Origin: a virus | Strand: one strand, 5' to 3' | IMG/VR virus record: IMGVR_UViG_3300009502_000065 | Location: 1-53,229 of that record | Length of the DNA stretch: 53,229 nt | Shown here: in pieces, positions 41,781 to 50,235 of the stretch | Position numbering within the stretch: position 1 is the stretch's first letter | How the letters are laid out: each line of letters opens with the position of its first letter | Position numbers and translations under genes: made by a program | Notes under the pieces: generated by a model | What the model was told of the DNA's origin: nothing | Seen by the model: only the letters and a program-made list of their open reading frames with translations | Databases searched by the model: none

Positions 41781-41788
41781 TATATATA
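41781..41788 (+). promoter_or_regulatory. TATATATA promoter box
   Basis: AATTTTTATATATACTTTT, 27 bases before the ATG of the phosphatase gene at 41816. Confidence 0.45.
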
Positions 41789-41815
41789 CTTTTACAACAA
41801 ATGTTTAAATAAAGT

Positions 41816-42526
41816 ATGAAAATAACAGCGATAGGGGATATACATGGTAGAGAAACTTGGAAGGATATAGTTACAGACAATCCAAGTTCTCATTTTGTTT
41901 TTTTAGGTGATTATCTTGATGCCTATGATATTGAAGAAATTTCTGAAGAAGAGAGTGTAGAAAATTTTTATCAATTATTAGATTTTAAAAAAGGAAATTC
42001 AAATAAGGTTACTTTGTTAATTGGTAATCATGATTTTCAATATTTATACTATCCTTTTGGTGCAACAAATGCAATGTCTAAAAAATATTTACCAGAAATT
42101 AGAGAAATATTTAGAGATAATAAAAATCTTTTTCAATTTGCTTATCAAAGAAAAAATTATTTATTTCTTCACGGTGGTTTGACCAATTCTTGGGTTAAAG
42201 AGCATCTTGATTATTTAACTAAAATTGGACTAAAACCTGACAAAAGTAATATTGGTGAAATAATAGATAAGGCTGGTCAAGAACTAATTGGAAGATATGC
42301 TTTGAGTGAAGTTTCTTATTATAGAAATGGACCTAAATTATATGGTGGACCTCTTTGGTGTGATCATAGAGAGCTTGTTGCTGATAATTTAGATAATTAT
42401 CATCAAATAACGGGTCATAATAAATTTTATGAGATAGAAACTTGGAAAGAAGAGGATGATAGTTCTTCTATCACTTTTTGTGATTGTTTATTTAATAAAC
42501 TTGATAGTTATACAATAAATATTTAA
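41816..42526 (+). CDS. Calcineurin-like metallophosphoesterase (PPP type)
   Basis: A 236-residue protein with every metal-binding motif intact. GDIHGR (7-12) and FLGDYLDAYD are followed by LLIGNHDFQY, LFLHGGLTNS and ITGHNKF. This is the PPP Ser/Thr or diadenosine-tetraphosphate phosphatase arrangement, similar to lambda phosphatase. It could reverse host protein phosphorylation or hydrolyse a nucleotide signal. Contrast with the degenerate metallophosphatase at 38778. Confidence 0.88.
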   Translation: MKITAIGDIHGRETWKDIVTDNPSSHFVFLGDYLDAYDIEEISEEESVENFYQLLDFKKGNSNKVTLLIGNHDFQYLYYPFGATNAMSKKYLPEIREIFRDNKNLFQFAYQRKNYLFLHGGLTNSWVKEHLDYLTKIGLKPDKSNIGEIIDKAGQELIGRYALSEVSYYRNGPKLYGGPLWCDHRELVADNLDNYHQITGHNKFYEIETWKEEDDSSSITFCDCLFNKLDSYTINI

Positions 42527-42535
42527 AAATAGACA

Positions 42536-42585
42536 AAAATGACTTTTTGTTTTTAATATATAGTATAAAAACAAAAAGTCATTTT
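42536..42585 (+). promoter_or_regulatory. GACTTT-N10-TATATAGTATA promoter in a 20-bp inverted repeat
   Basis: GACTTT at 42541, ten bases, TATATA at 42557, then GTATA. Perfect 20-base arms (42536-42555 and 42566-42585) flank the box, and the right arm ends at the ATG (42586) of a LAGLIDADG gene. The transcript would begin within the right arm. Confidence 0.6.
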
Positions 42586-43449
42586 ATGAAACATTACACA
42601 GAAGAAGAAATAGAATTTTTAAAAATAAATTATCCAAAATTTGGTGGTTCTTATTGTTCTTTAGAACTTAATAAAACAAAAAATTCTATTTTAGCAAAAA
42701 CAAAAAGACTTAATATATATCTAAATGATGATATTAAAAGTGAAATTAAAAGAAATAATTCTTTAGGTTGGTATAATAAAATAGATAATGATTCATATAA
42801 TGTCGGATATGAACAATTTAAAAATATAAATACTCCAGAAATTGCGTATATTTTAGGTTTAATTTGGACTGATGGTGATTGTCATAAAAATAAATATCAC
42901 AATGATATTAGAGTTGAGATTATAAAAAAAGATTTAGACGAAATTAGATACATTTTTGATAAAGTTGGAAAGTGGGGATATTATAATAGAAAAAGGAAAA
43001 ATAAAAAAGAAAGCGCAATTTTAAAAACCTCTAACAGGCCATTATTAGATTATTTATATTCGGTTGATTTTAATAAAAAATCGTTTGCCAGTCCTGATAA
43101 AATTTTAGATAGAATACCATCAAAATTAAAAATGTATTTTTTTAGAGGAATTATAGATGGCGATGGCTGTTTTTATAATGGCAAAGGTCTTAAATTGTTT
43201 TCTGTAACAAGTTCAATAGAACAAGATTGGAAATATTTGGAAGATTTATTTAATTCATTAAATATTGAATATAAAATAAGAAAAAAAGAACATAAAAATA
43301 AAACTGGAAATATTTCACATTCTTCATTAATTGAAGTTATTGGTATTAATCGTATAATAAAAATTGGAAATTATATTTATAATGGTTTTGATTTGGATAA
43401 AATAGGATTAAAAAGGAAATATGATAAATATTTGTCAATTAAAAATTAA
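42586..43449 (+). CDS. LAGLIDADG freestanding homing endonuclease
   Basis: A 287-residue protein with two LAGLIDADG-type helices, IAYILGLIWTDGDC and YFFRGIIDGDGCF, each with its catalytic Asp. A Myb/SANT-like N-terminus (MKHYTEEEIEFLKINYPKFGGSY) resembles that of the 20608 enzyme. The ATG at 42586 is chosen because the frame upstream to 42547 runs through the promoter. Note that MKHYTEEE is a helical DNA-binding start, not the MKHLKTF tag. Converges with the gene at 43446. Confidence 0.88.
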   Translation: MKHYTEEEIEFLKINYPKFGGSYCSLELNKTKNSILAKTKRLNIYLNDDIKSEIKRNNSLGWYNKIDNDSYNVGYEQFKNINTPEIAYILGLIWTDGDCHKNKYHNDIRVEIIKKDLDEIRYIFDKVGKWGYYNRKRKNKKESAILKTSNRPLLDYLYSVDFNKKSFASPDKILDRIPSKLKMYFFRGIIDGDGCFYNGKGLKLFSVTSSIEQDWKYLEDLFNSLNIEYKIRKKEHKNKTGNISHSSLIEVIGINRIIKIGNYIYNGFDLDKIGLKRKYDKYLSIKN

Positions 43450-43736
43450 ATATATCCTTCATTTTCTGCTTCTTTTTTTGCGGCTTCTTCTCTTTCTTCT
43501 ATTGATTTTCTATGAGAAAGTGCATCTCTTTTTAATTGCTTTGCAGTCTGTATAATTATTTCTAAATTTTGTCTTAATCTAATTGATGCAACTTTATAAT
43601 CTTTTTTATAAAGTTTATAATAATCTACTCTACAATGATTTAGTCTTTCAATAATATCCTCTATTGGATTGTTACTGTCATCATATTCGTCTTCTGTTGT
43701 AGACGATATTTTTCCACCTCTTTCATGATTTATCAT
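43446..43736 (-). CDS. Histone H1-like (Hc1-type) small protein
   Basis: A 96-residue protein. The central VASIRLRQNLEIIIQTAKQLKRDALSHRKSIEE resembles the Hc1 pattern (RARK-x-x-LELE...FRK-x-S) found in Bacteroidota and in annotated phage H1-like proteins. It may bind DNA or act as a small helical adaptor. It overlaps the heptose kinase gene by 14 bases. The assignment is tentative. Confidence 0.5.
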   Translation of the reverse strand: MINHERGGKISSTTEDEYDDSNNPIEDIIERLNHCRVDYYKLYKKDYKVASIRLRQNLEIIIQTAKQLKRDALSHRKSIEEREEAAKKEAENEGYI

Positions 43737-44682
43737 AATACTCTTTTAATAATTTTTCTTTATTAATTGTCACAACACCAACTTCTTCACATACTATTCT
43801 ACCAGCTAAATTTGAAATTTTTACAATTTCTTCAATTTCAATATCATTTAATAACATAGAAACAACAGAAATTACAGTGTCGCCTGCGCCTGATACATCA
43901 ACAACTTGTCTTGCTGTTCCAGGTATTATCTTATTAATTATTTCATTATCTTTTTTATAAGACACAAAAATTCCATTTTCTGAAAGAGTTATAAATACAA
44001 TTTCTATTCCTCTTTCATGTAATATTTTTGATCCATTTTCTAATAAACTCTGTTTATCAGATTCTATTAGATTTAACCCTTCTCTAAGTTCTTTTAGATT
44101 TGGTTTAAATAAATTCACATTTTTATAAAAAGAAAAGTTGTTTTTCTTTGGATCTACAAGAATTGGAATTTTTAAGAAACCAGCATTAATTGTTATTTTG
44201 TTTATAATGTTCTCATTTATAACGCCTTTATCATAATCTTGAAATAATATACAATCAATTTTTTGACTAAGTGCTTTATTTATTAATGTTGAAAAATTTT
44301 CTTGATCATCTTTATTTAATTCAGATTTAATTTCTTCATCAATCCTTAACATTTGATGATTATTACCAATTACTCTAGTTTTATTTGTTGTTATTCTATT
44401 CTCTGTTTGATAAATATAATCAAATGATATATTCATATTTTTCAATAAATCTAAAAATAATTCACCACTATTATCTTTGCCGATGACTGAACATAAAATT
44501 GGTGTTCCACCTAAGTTTTTTATATTTGCTGCTACGTTAGCTGCACCACCTAATTTATTTTCCTTATTTGTAATATCTATAATTGGAACTGGTGCTTCTG
44601 GTGATATTCTTTCTACATTACCAAATAGATATGAATCTAACATAACATCACCTATGATTAAAATGTTTTTATTTTTAAACAA
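43723..44682 (-). CDS. hldE: HldE/RfaE1-type heptose-7-phosphate kinase (PfkB fold)
   Basis: A 319-residue protein covering only the kinase half of HldE. It has IGDVMLDSYLFGNVERISPEAPVP, KLGGAANVAANIKNLGG, VDPKK and the catalytic DVSGAGDTV. In bacteria this enzyme phosphorylates D-glycero-D-manno-heptose 7-phosphate on the way to ADP-heptose for lipopolysaccharide core. A phage copy could modify host surface, decorate virions or make a nucleotide-sugar. TTG start (MFKNKNILIIGD). No adenylyltransferase half is present in the window. The GT25-like gene at 35126 is a possible partner. Confidence 0.88.
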   Translation of the reverse strand: MFKNKNILIIGDVMLDSYLFGNVERISPEAPVPIIDITNKENKLGGAANVAANIKNLGGTPILCSVIGKDNSGELFLDLLKNMNISFDYIYQTENRITTNKTRVIGNNHQMLRIDEEIKSELNKDDQENFSTLINKALSQKIDCILFQDYDKGVINENIINKITINAGFLKIPILVDPKKNNFSFYKNVNLFKPNLKELREGLNLIESDKQSLLENGSKILHERGIEIVFITLSENGIFVSYKKDNEIINKIIPGTARQVVDVSGAGDTVISVVSMLLNDIEIEEIVKISNLAGRIVCEEVGVVTINKEKLLKEYYDKS

Positions 44683-44730
44683 AGTTTATAATGATTTTTT
44701 ATGTTATATTAAAAGTTTATAAAAAAGTTT

Positions 44731-46776
44731 TTAACTACATTGAGTTAGCTGTTTTTTTACTTCTGCTAATGTTTCTTTCATAACATCATCTGAGGTTCCA
44801 ACGTGTTGATTATAATAAGACCTTCCAGTTTTTGGTGATGCAATAGATGCCCATTCTTTAGCTAAATTTTCTTGAAACTCATCATCAGATATTTTTCCAT
44901 TTAGCCATTTATCGTAACCTCTTTTTTGTTTCAATAATTGAATCGCCATTTTATCTTGTACTTCAGGAGAAAATTTAACGTCATCCCCTAAATTAAGAGC
45001 CTTTTGAATATCTGGTATACTTGTTAATATAATTTGATATTTTCCCATAGGTGTAGATTTTGCGCCATTTTTAAGCATAACATATTGAACTTGTTTTAAT
45101 TCTCCCAAATTTAAATCTGTTATTGGATTAATTTTTCTACTGCCTATATATTCTGGTGTATATTTACCATAAGCATATGTTATATCATACGCACTATTAA
45201 ATCCATATTTTTTTGCAAGAGTAAAGGTTGCGCCTTCACCAGTTGAGATTCTATCTAATAATGTTTTTGTCGCTAATTCTACACAAGAAAGATTTCCAAG
45301 ATAAGCTGACATTTCTTCTTCTTTTTTATCTGGATTTCCTTTATTATCTAATGGTGTTTCACTTTCATCACTTTTATTTTTTTGATCTGCTTTATTTATT
45401 CCTTCACATGGTGTATTAATTGAACCTGTTTGTTTTATTGAATAATCTTGACCATTAAGTTGCTGATTACTTGCTAAATTTTGTGTAGAATATAAATTAA
45501 CATATCCATTAGATACATCGCCTTGTTCGTATTTGGCTTTTAATTGAGCTGTAGTAAATCCAAATCCCATATCAAAATGCCATCTTTCACTTTTTGGACT
45601 TCTGAAATGTTTGCCCCATCTAAATCCCAATGATTCTCCAATTGATCCAACTGTGTCCCAATCTCCATTTTCAGGTTTTACGTCTATCGCCAATCCATAA
45701 TTATGATAACTAAAGCCTGGTCTTGCAGCATTTCCCGTGCTTTGTAAATTCTTTTGATTTTCTATTGATCTGTATCCACTGGTAATTATTAATTTTATTC
45801 CAGCACCTTGACATTTATTTACAAATGCAATTACATATGGCTGTATATCAGGATGTAAATCTTTAATTTTATTTTTTGATTCTTTATTGGATATTCTATT
45901 TATTGCGTTTGGATCTGTATCGTTTAATTGTATTTTATCTGAAGGTGATGCATTTTTTAATGTTTCACAGGCTTTATCATTTTGTGATTTTATAGATTTT
46001 TCTAATTGCATTCTATTTGCTTCGTTTATATCAGGTGGTATTGTTAAATCTATATCATTTTTATTGTTTATTACATCAGGTGTTCTAGTAAGTACTTTAA
46101 CATTACCATTATCTACAATTTTTACACTATTAGATACGAAATCTGGTCTTAAAGATGTATATTCTTTGCATAACATACTAAGTCTTGGTTTTATAATACT
46201 ACCTAGTGCGCTATCAATTAATGATCCATTTCTACCCAATTCTGCCACAAATTTATCCATCCATTCAAAAAATCTTGTTCCTAATACTGCGTCTTGATTT
46301 GGACGATTAGAATCTTTTCCTCTTGAGCCTAAATTTAATTTTTGTGATTCATCTTTTAATTCAATATTAATAGAAGTATTATTAATTGTAATTTTATTAA
46401 GTAATTGGTCAATTGTAAATTCTTTACCTTTTATAAATATTTGTGTTGATTCATCAAATAATAATGAAGTAAAATCAACATATTCTTCATCACTTAAACT
46501 TTTAAGTTTATTTTGAAGATTCACATTATAATTTTCAGAATATATGTAATATGGAGAATATAAATCATCAGATAAAAAAAGCACATTTACTAATTTCCCG
46601 ATTGCTGGAACTTGAAAATCTTTTCCAGCAATTCCACCCCAAGGATATGCATATGGAATATCTTCTAATGCTATATTGTGATATAGAGTTTGTACCCTTA
46701 CTTTAATTCTACCTTTTCTATTTGGATCTTTGTTATCTTCAACTATACCAACGTAAAAATCTCTTTCTAGTTGCAT
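44731..46776 (-). CDS. Baseplate central spike protein, gp5-like, with M15 peptidase and lysozyme-like domains
   Basis: A 681-residue protein. Residues 1-85 are a gp5-like OB domain (FYVGIVEDNKDPNRKGRIKVRVQ; PYAYPWGGIAGKDFQVPAIG). Residues about 300-410 are a VanY/M15-type peptidase: SGYRSIENQ, then SYHNYGLAID (His358, Asp365) and RWHFDM (His400), which bind zinc. Residues about 490-681 look like a muramidase (ISTGEGATF with Glu514; TPMGKYQI; QDKMAIQLLKQKRGYDKWLNG). It probably punctures and digests peptidoglycan during injection, cutting both peptide and glycan. End gene of the minus-strand baseplate operon. Confidence 0.85.
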   Translation of the reverse strand: MQLERDFYVGIVEDNKDPNRKGRIKVRVQTLYHNIALEDIPYAYPWGGIAGKDFQVPAIGKLVNVLFLSDDLYSPYYIYSENYNVNLQNKLKSLSDEEYVDFTSLLFDESTQIFIKGKEFTIDQLLNKITINNTSINIELKDESQKLNLGSRGKDSNRPNQDAVLGTRFFEWMDKFVAELGRNGSLIDSALGSIIKPRLSMLCKEYTSLRPDFVSNSVKIVDNGNVKVLTRTPDVINNKNDIDLTIPPDINEANRMQLEKSIKSQNDKACETLKNASPSDKIQLNDTDPNAINRISNKESKNKIKDLHPDIQPYVIAFVNKCQGAGIKLIITSGYRSIENQKNLQSTGNAARPGFSYHNYGLAIDVKPENGDWDTVGSIGESLGFRWGKHFRSPKSERWHFDMGFGFTTAQLKAKYEQGDVSNGYVNLYSTQNLASNQQLNGQDYSIKQTGSINTPCEGINKADQKNKSDESETPLDNKGNPDKKEEEMSAYLGNLSCVELATKTLLDRISTGEGATFTLAKKYGFNSAYDITYAYGKYTPEYIGSRKINPITDLNLGELKQVQYVMLKNGAKSTPMGKYQIILTSIPDIQKALNLGDDVKFSPEVQDKMAIQLLKQKRGYDKWLNGKISDDEFQENLAKEWASIASPKTGRSYYNQHVGTSDDVMKETLAEVKKQLTQCS

Positions 46777-46792
46777 TTATTTTATTTTATTT

Positions 46793-48322
46793 TTAAAAAT
46801 TAGCAGCGTTTCTTGTTGCATTTTCTAAATCAGTTAATAATCCAGAACCAACAGTTTTCCCAAAGTTTTTCAGACTTGTACGATCATTAAAATCTGGATT
46901 ATATACATTATCTGGTTCTATTTTATTTAAACCTGTTGAATTTCTAAATTGTGTTAAAAGGTTATTTACAGTATTTCCTCTAACATCTCTCAATTTTGCT
47001 TCAAGACTATCTAAATAGTTAAGACTATTATTGGCAACTGTTTGTGCAGCTTTACCTAATAATTGATTTGTAAATCCTTTCTTTTGTGGTGGTGTAGAAT
47101 TTATTCTATCTAAGTCATTATAATATTCTTGTTTAGTGTTACTATAAAAATCATCTGACCAAGGATTTATTTGTGTCATAGCATTTCCATTATTAGATGG
47201 ATATAAGAGTGGAAATTCACTCCAACGAGTTACAGACTTATAATAAATGTCAAAAGATAAAGTTTGTGGTGTATTTGGTATAGTACCACCATACCCACCT
47301 ATTACCATTTCATCTTCATAATTTCTACTTTGTTCAAAATTAAAATTACAATCATGTAGGGTATATACAATTTGAGATTTTGGCGATATTGTATTTTTTA
47401 TTTGATTTTGTGGATCAAAGTTGCTATTATTTTTTTCTGGAATAGTAAAATTTCTAATATCATTTATTTTGATTGTCATATCAAATCTTATCAAATTTTC
47501 TGGAAACATATGTCTTTGATTTTTATAACTATAAATAATATTATTATATAATTCTGATAAATACCAAGCTATCATTGATACATCTTCGTTTAGAGTTATT
47601 GTGATTTTATCAGCTTCATCTTTAGTATTATAATTAATGAATTTATTGTTTAACTTTTCTAACCCTTTAATTTTTGTAATATAATATGCTTTGTTAAAAA
47701 AATTCCTATTTTTGTTTTCATTTAAATCTTTTTCAAATATTTTGAAAAAAACATTTCTAAATTCTGTCCAAAGATTTCCCCTATTTTCATATCCTATTGA
47801 ATCTATTTCTTTTCCATAGTGATTAATAAAATACATTAAACTATTTTTAGAATCAGAAGTTGAAAAAAATGGAGAATTTTCATCAAAGAATAATTCAAAT
47901 GCTGGAATAAATGGATCTTCATACCAAAAATCATTTCCTCTAAATCCTGCTTGTGAATACAATCCTTTTTTAAAAGTGTTTGTATCTTCATCATATTCTT
48001 GAATCATATTTGCTTTCATTTGAGTGCCGTCATCATAATACCAAAGTTGCTCAGGTTTAGAATCTGATGTGTGATAAGGATCATAATCATCTAATTTCTT
48101 ATCTTCAATACCAAAGGCTTGTTTGACCAATCCTTTATTAATATTTAAAGAGTTTGCTAATGCTTCAATAGCACTATCTTGAGCATATCCTTTAATATAT
48201 CTGGCAGAGTTTGTCGCTTTCTTTTTAAAAGAACCAATTAATGAACTTTTTGAAAAATCACCAGAACCTAAAGAACTTGATAATTGTTCACCATTTAGAA
48301 TATTTTTGTAACTTAGTCCCAT
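46793..48322 (-). CDS. Baseplate / tail-tube junction protein (gp54/gp48-like)
   Basis: A 509-residue protein. YNNIIYSYKNQRHMFPENLIRFDMTIKINDIRNF and the later LHDCNFNFEQSRNYEDEMVIGGYGG...SFDIYYKSVTRW resemble the tube-like domain of T4 gp48/gp54-type proteins that cap the baseplate and start the tail tube. N- and C-termini are low complexity. It lies between the gp27-like hub and the spike gene. The family call relies on pattern and position. Confidence 0.55.
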   Translation of the reverse strand: MGLSYKNILNGEQLSSSLGSGDFSKSSLIGSFKKKATNSARYIKGYAQDSAIEALANSLNINKGLVKQAFGIEDKKLDDYDPYHTSDSKPEQLWYYDDGTQMKANMIQEYDEDTNTFKKGLYSQAGFRGNDFWYEDPFIPAFELFFDENSPFFSTSDSKNSLMYFINHYGKEIDSIGYENRGNLWTEFRNVFFKIFEKDLNENKNRNFFNKAYYITKIKGLEKLNNKFINYNTKDEADKITITLNEDVSMIAWYLSELYNNIIYSYKNQRHMFPENLIRFDMTIKINDIRNFTIPEKNNSNFDPQNQIKNTISPKSQIVYTLHDCNFNFEQSRNYEDEMVIGGYGGTIPNTPQTLSFDIYYKSVTRWSEFPLLYPSNNGNAMTQINPWSDDFYSNTKQEYYNDLDRINSTPPQKKGFTNQLLGKAAQTVANNSLNYLDSLEAKLRDVRGNTVNNLLTQFRNSTGLNKIEPDNVYNPDFNDRTSLKNFGKTVGSGLLTDLENATRNAANF

Positions 48323-48331
48323 ATTTTTTTA

Positions 48332-49735
48332 TTATTTTACTAATGTTCTGAAACCGCTCTTTTCGTCATTTCCAGCACCATAATTAACACTTAATTCTCT
48401 TCTTTGAAGTGTTATTTCTTGTTCGACACCACCGCTTCTTTTGTATAAATAATTTATTCCAGTTACAAACCAGTAACCAGATAATCTAGTGTTTATATTA
48501 TTTATAGATGATTTAGTATTTGCAGCCTGTGAAAATAAATCATCTGGATTATATATTTCAACTTTAATGTTTTGAAATCTTTTAATAGAAAAATTAACTT
48601 GATTTAATGTTACTATCATTTTCATTTTTTCCATACCATCTAAATGAAATTTGTTTGCAACTTTAGCTAATGAATAATATTTGTGAACATTATTATCAGT
48701 GTCAATTTTACCAGTAAAGTATTCATCATTTACATTCTCTTCATATATTTTTGAATTTCTATCAGTTAAGTCTTTTAATTCCTCATGCTCAGTTTTAAGT
48801 TCTTTTATAAATTCTTTATATACTGTATTATTACTTTTATCATACCAAGTGGATGATACTTGATAAAATCTTTCTAAATTTACTTTATATGATTGATTGA
48901 CCAAATTAAATTTACTTATATAACTATTTGTCATATGAAAAGCCGTGTTATTAGTTAAATATAAATTTACATTTCTTTCTTCATCATTTTTTATGGTTTG
49001 TGGATTTGTTATAGTGCCTTTTTCTTCTTTATTGAAATAGTTCATTTCTAATTGAATATCAACATAATTTATATTATATTGGAAATCAATAAATGTCCAT
49101 ACAAATGAATCTTTTGAAATAAAAGAATATTTAGTAACGTCTTTAATAAATTCTGGATAAGTATCGCTACAATTTATCCAAGTCATACTATCATTACTTG
49201 ATTTAACATTAGATGCAAATCCTAAATTCAAATCAAATGCCATTTGTTTTATTACGTCATAGCTTGTGCCTTTTTTTGATTCATACCTTGTATAAAATAA
49301 TTCATCCACATCTAATATTCCTTTAATTAAATAATTAAAATAATTTTTTTGACTATCATTTTTTACTGTTTCATATGATGTTATTCTAAAATCCATCCTT
49401 ATTGGCATAGTATTTTCAGAAGTTGATTTAACAAAAATACTTAGAACCATATCGTGATCGTATGGATATAAGTCATTAAATAATATGCCTTTTGAATCAT
49501 CGCAACATAGTTCAATTTCTGGTAAAAACTTACTATTATGTAGTTTTATATAAATAATATCTTTGGGATCAACAGTTGTACCAATTGTTGTACCTGTATT
49601 TGAATCTACCTTACTTATAAATACATATGGCACATAATTAAAAGACTGTACCGCAATATCAGCAGATGTAGGATCATTTAATTGAAGGCTTAATTCTTTA
49701 AGTTTTATTTTAGCTTTTTCTATGACTGTTATCAT
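48332..49735 (-). CDS. Baseplate hub protein, gp27-like
   Basis: A 467-residue protein. GILDVDELFYTRYESKKGTSYDVIKQMAFDLNLGFASN, with the following WINCSDTYPEFI, is the hub-domain pattern of gp27/GpD-type proteins. The C-terminus LSGYWFVTGINYLYKRSGGVEQEITLQRREL is typical of hub proteins that position the spike. It overlaps the gp53-like gene (ATGA) and lies two genes from the gp5-like spike, the usual order. Confidence 0.75.
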   Translation of the reverse strand: MITVIEKAKIKLKELSLQLNDPTSADIAVQSFNYVPYVFISKVDSNTGTTIGTTVDPKDIIYIKLHNSKFLPEIELCCDDSKGILFNDLYPYDHDMVLSIFVKSTSENTMPIRMDFRITSYETVKNDSQKNYFNYLIKGILDVDELFYTRYESKKGTSYDVIKQMAFDLNLGFASNVKSSNDSMTWINCSDTYPEFIKDVTKYSFISKDSFVWTFIDFQYNINYVDIQLEMNYFNKEEKGTITNPQTIKNDEERNVNLYLTNNTAFHMTNSYISKFNLVNQSYKVNLERFYQVSSTWYDKSNNTVYKEFIKELKTEHEELKDLTDRNSKIYEENVNDEYFTGKIDTDNNVHKYYSLAKVANKFHLDGMEKMKMIVTLNQVNFSIKRFQNIKVEIYNPDDLFSQAANTKSSINNINTRLSGYWFVTGINYLYKRSGGVEQEITLQRRELSVNYGAGNDEKSGFRTLVK

Positions 49736-50220
49736 TGAAATGAATTTATTATTTGAATTTTATTATCTTTTGTCACTTTAACTTGTTGTAAATTAGAAGG
49801 TTTTACTGTAGGTGGTAAATTTTGATCAGATGTGCCAAAATTTAAATTATTTTGATTTTGATTTGATTTAATTAAATTTTGTCTGGCAACATTTTTTAGA
49901 TTTTGTAAATCATCTATTGTATATAATTTTTGCAAGTTATCAACTTGACAAAAGTAAATATATTGACCCTCTTTAACTGAATATGGACTAATTATATCAT
50001 TTAATACCATTAGTTCTTCAATATAACTTGATGATCCATAAATATAATCTGATATTCTATCTAATCTCATTTCAAATTCTCTTGGAACAATATATATTTG
50101 AAGAGTCATATTTTTAGAATTATTGACTACATTTTTTTGAAATAAATCGAAAAGATTATCCTGATTAGGGTCTCTTTTTATTTTATTATTTGCTGTATTA
50201 TCAAAGGATAGTATTTCCAT
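49732..50220 (-). CDS. LysM-like baseplate wedge protein (gp53-like)
   Basis: A 162-residue protein. EMRLDRISDYIYGSSSYIEELMVLNDI, then SPYSVKEGQYIYF, is a LysM-like fold as in T4 gp53 and related baseplate proteins. The C-terminal 60 residues are Asn/Gln-rich (NQNQNNLNFGTSDQNLPP). Part of the baseplate operon. Confidence 0.7.
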   Translation of the reverse strand: MEILSFDNTANNKIKRDPNQDNLFDLFQKNVVNNSKNMTLQIYIVPREFEMRLDRISDYIYGSSSYIEELMVLNDIISPYSVKEGQYIYFCQVDNLQKLYTIDDLQNLKNVARQNLIKSNQNQNNLNFGTSDQNLPPTVKPSNLQQVKVTKDNKIQIINSFQ

Positions 50221-50235
50221 CTTTTATATTATTTT

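Noticed and set aside
42586-42612. MKHYTEEE start of the LAGLIDADG protein as a capsid tag
   Set aside because: It is the beginning of a Myb/SANT-like helical unit also seen in the 20608 enzyme and lacks the LKTF core.
44477-46297. Plus-strand frames opposite the heptose kinase and spike genes
   Set aside because: The minus strand has strong family motifs across the same bases; the plus frames are hydrophobic, motif-free shadows.
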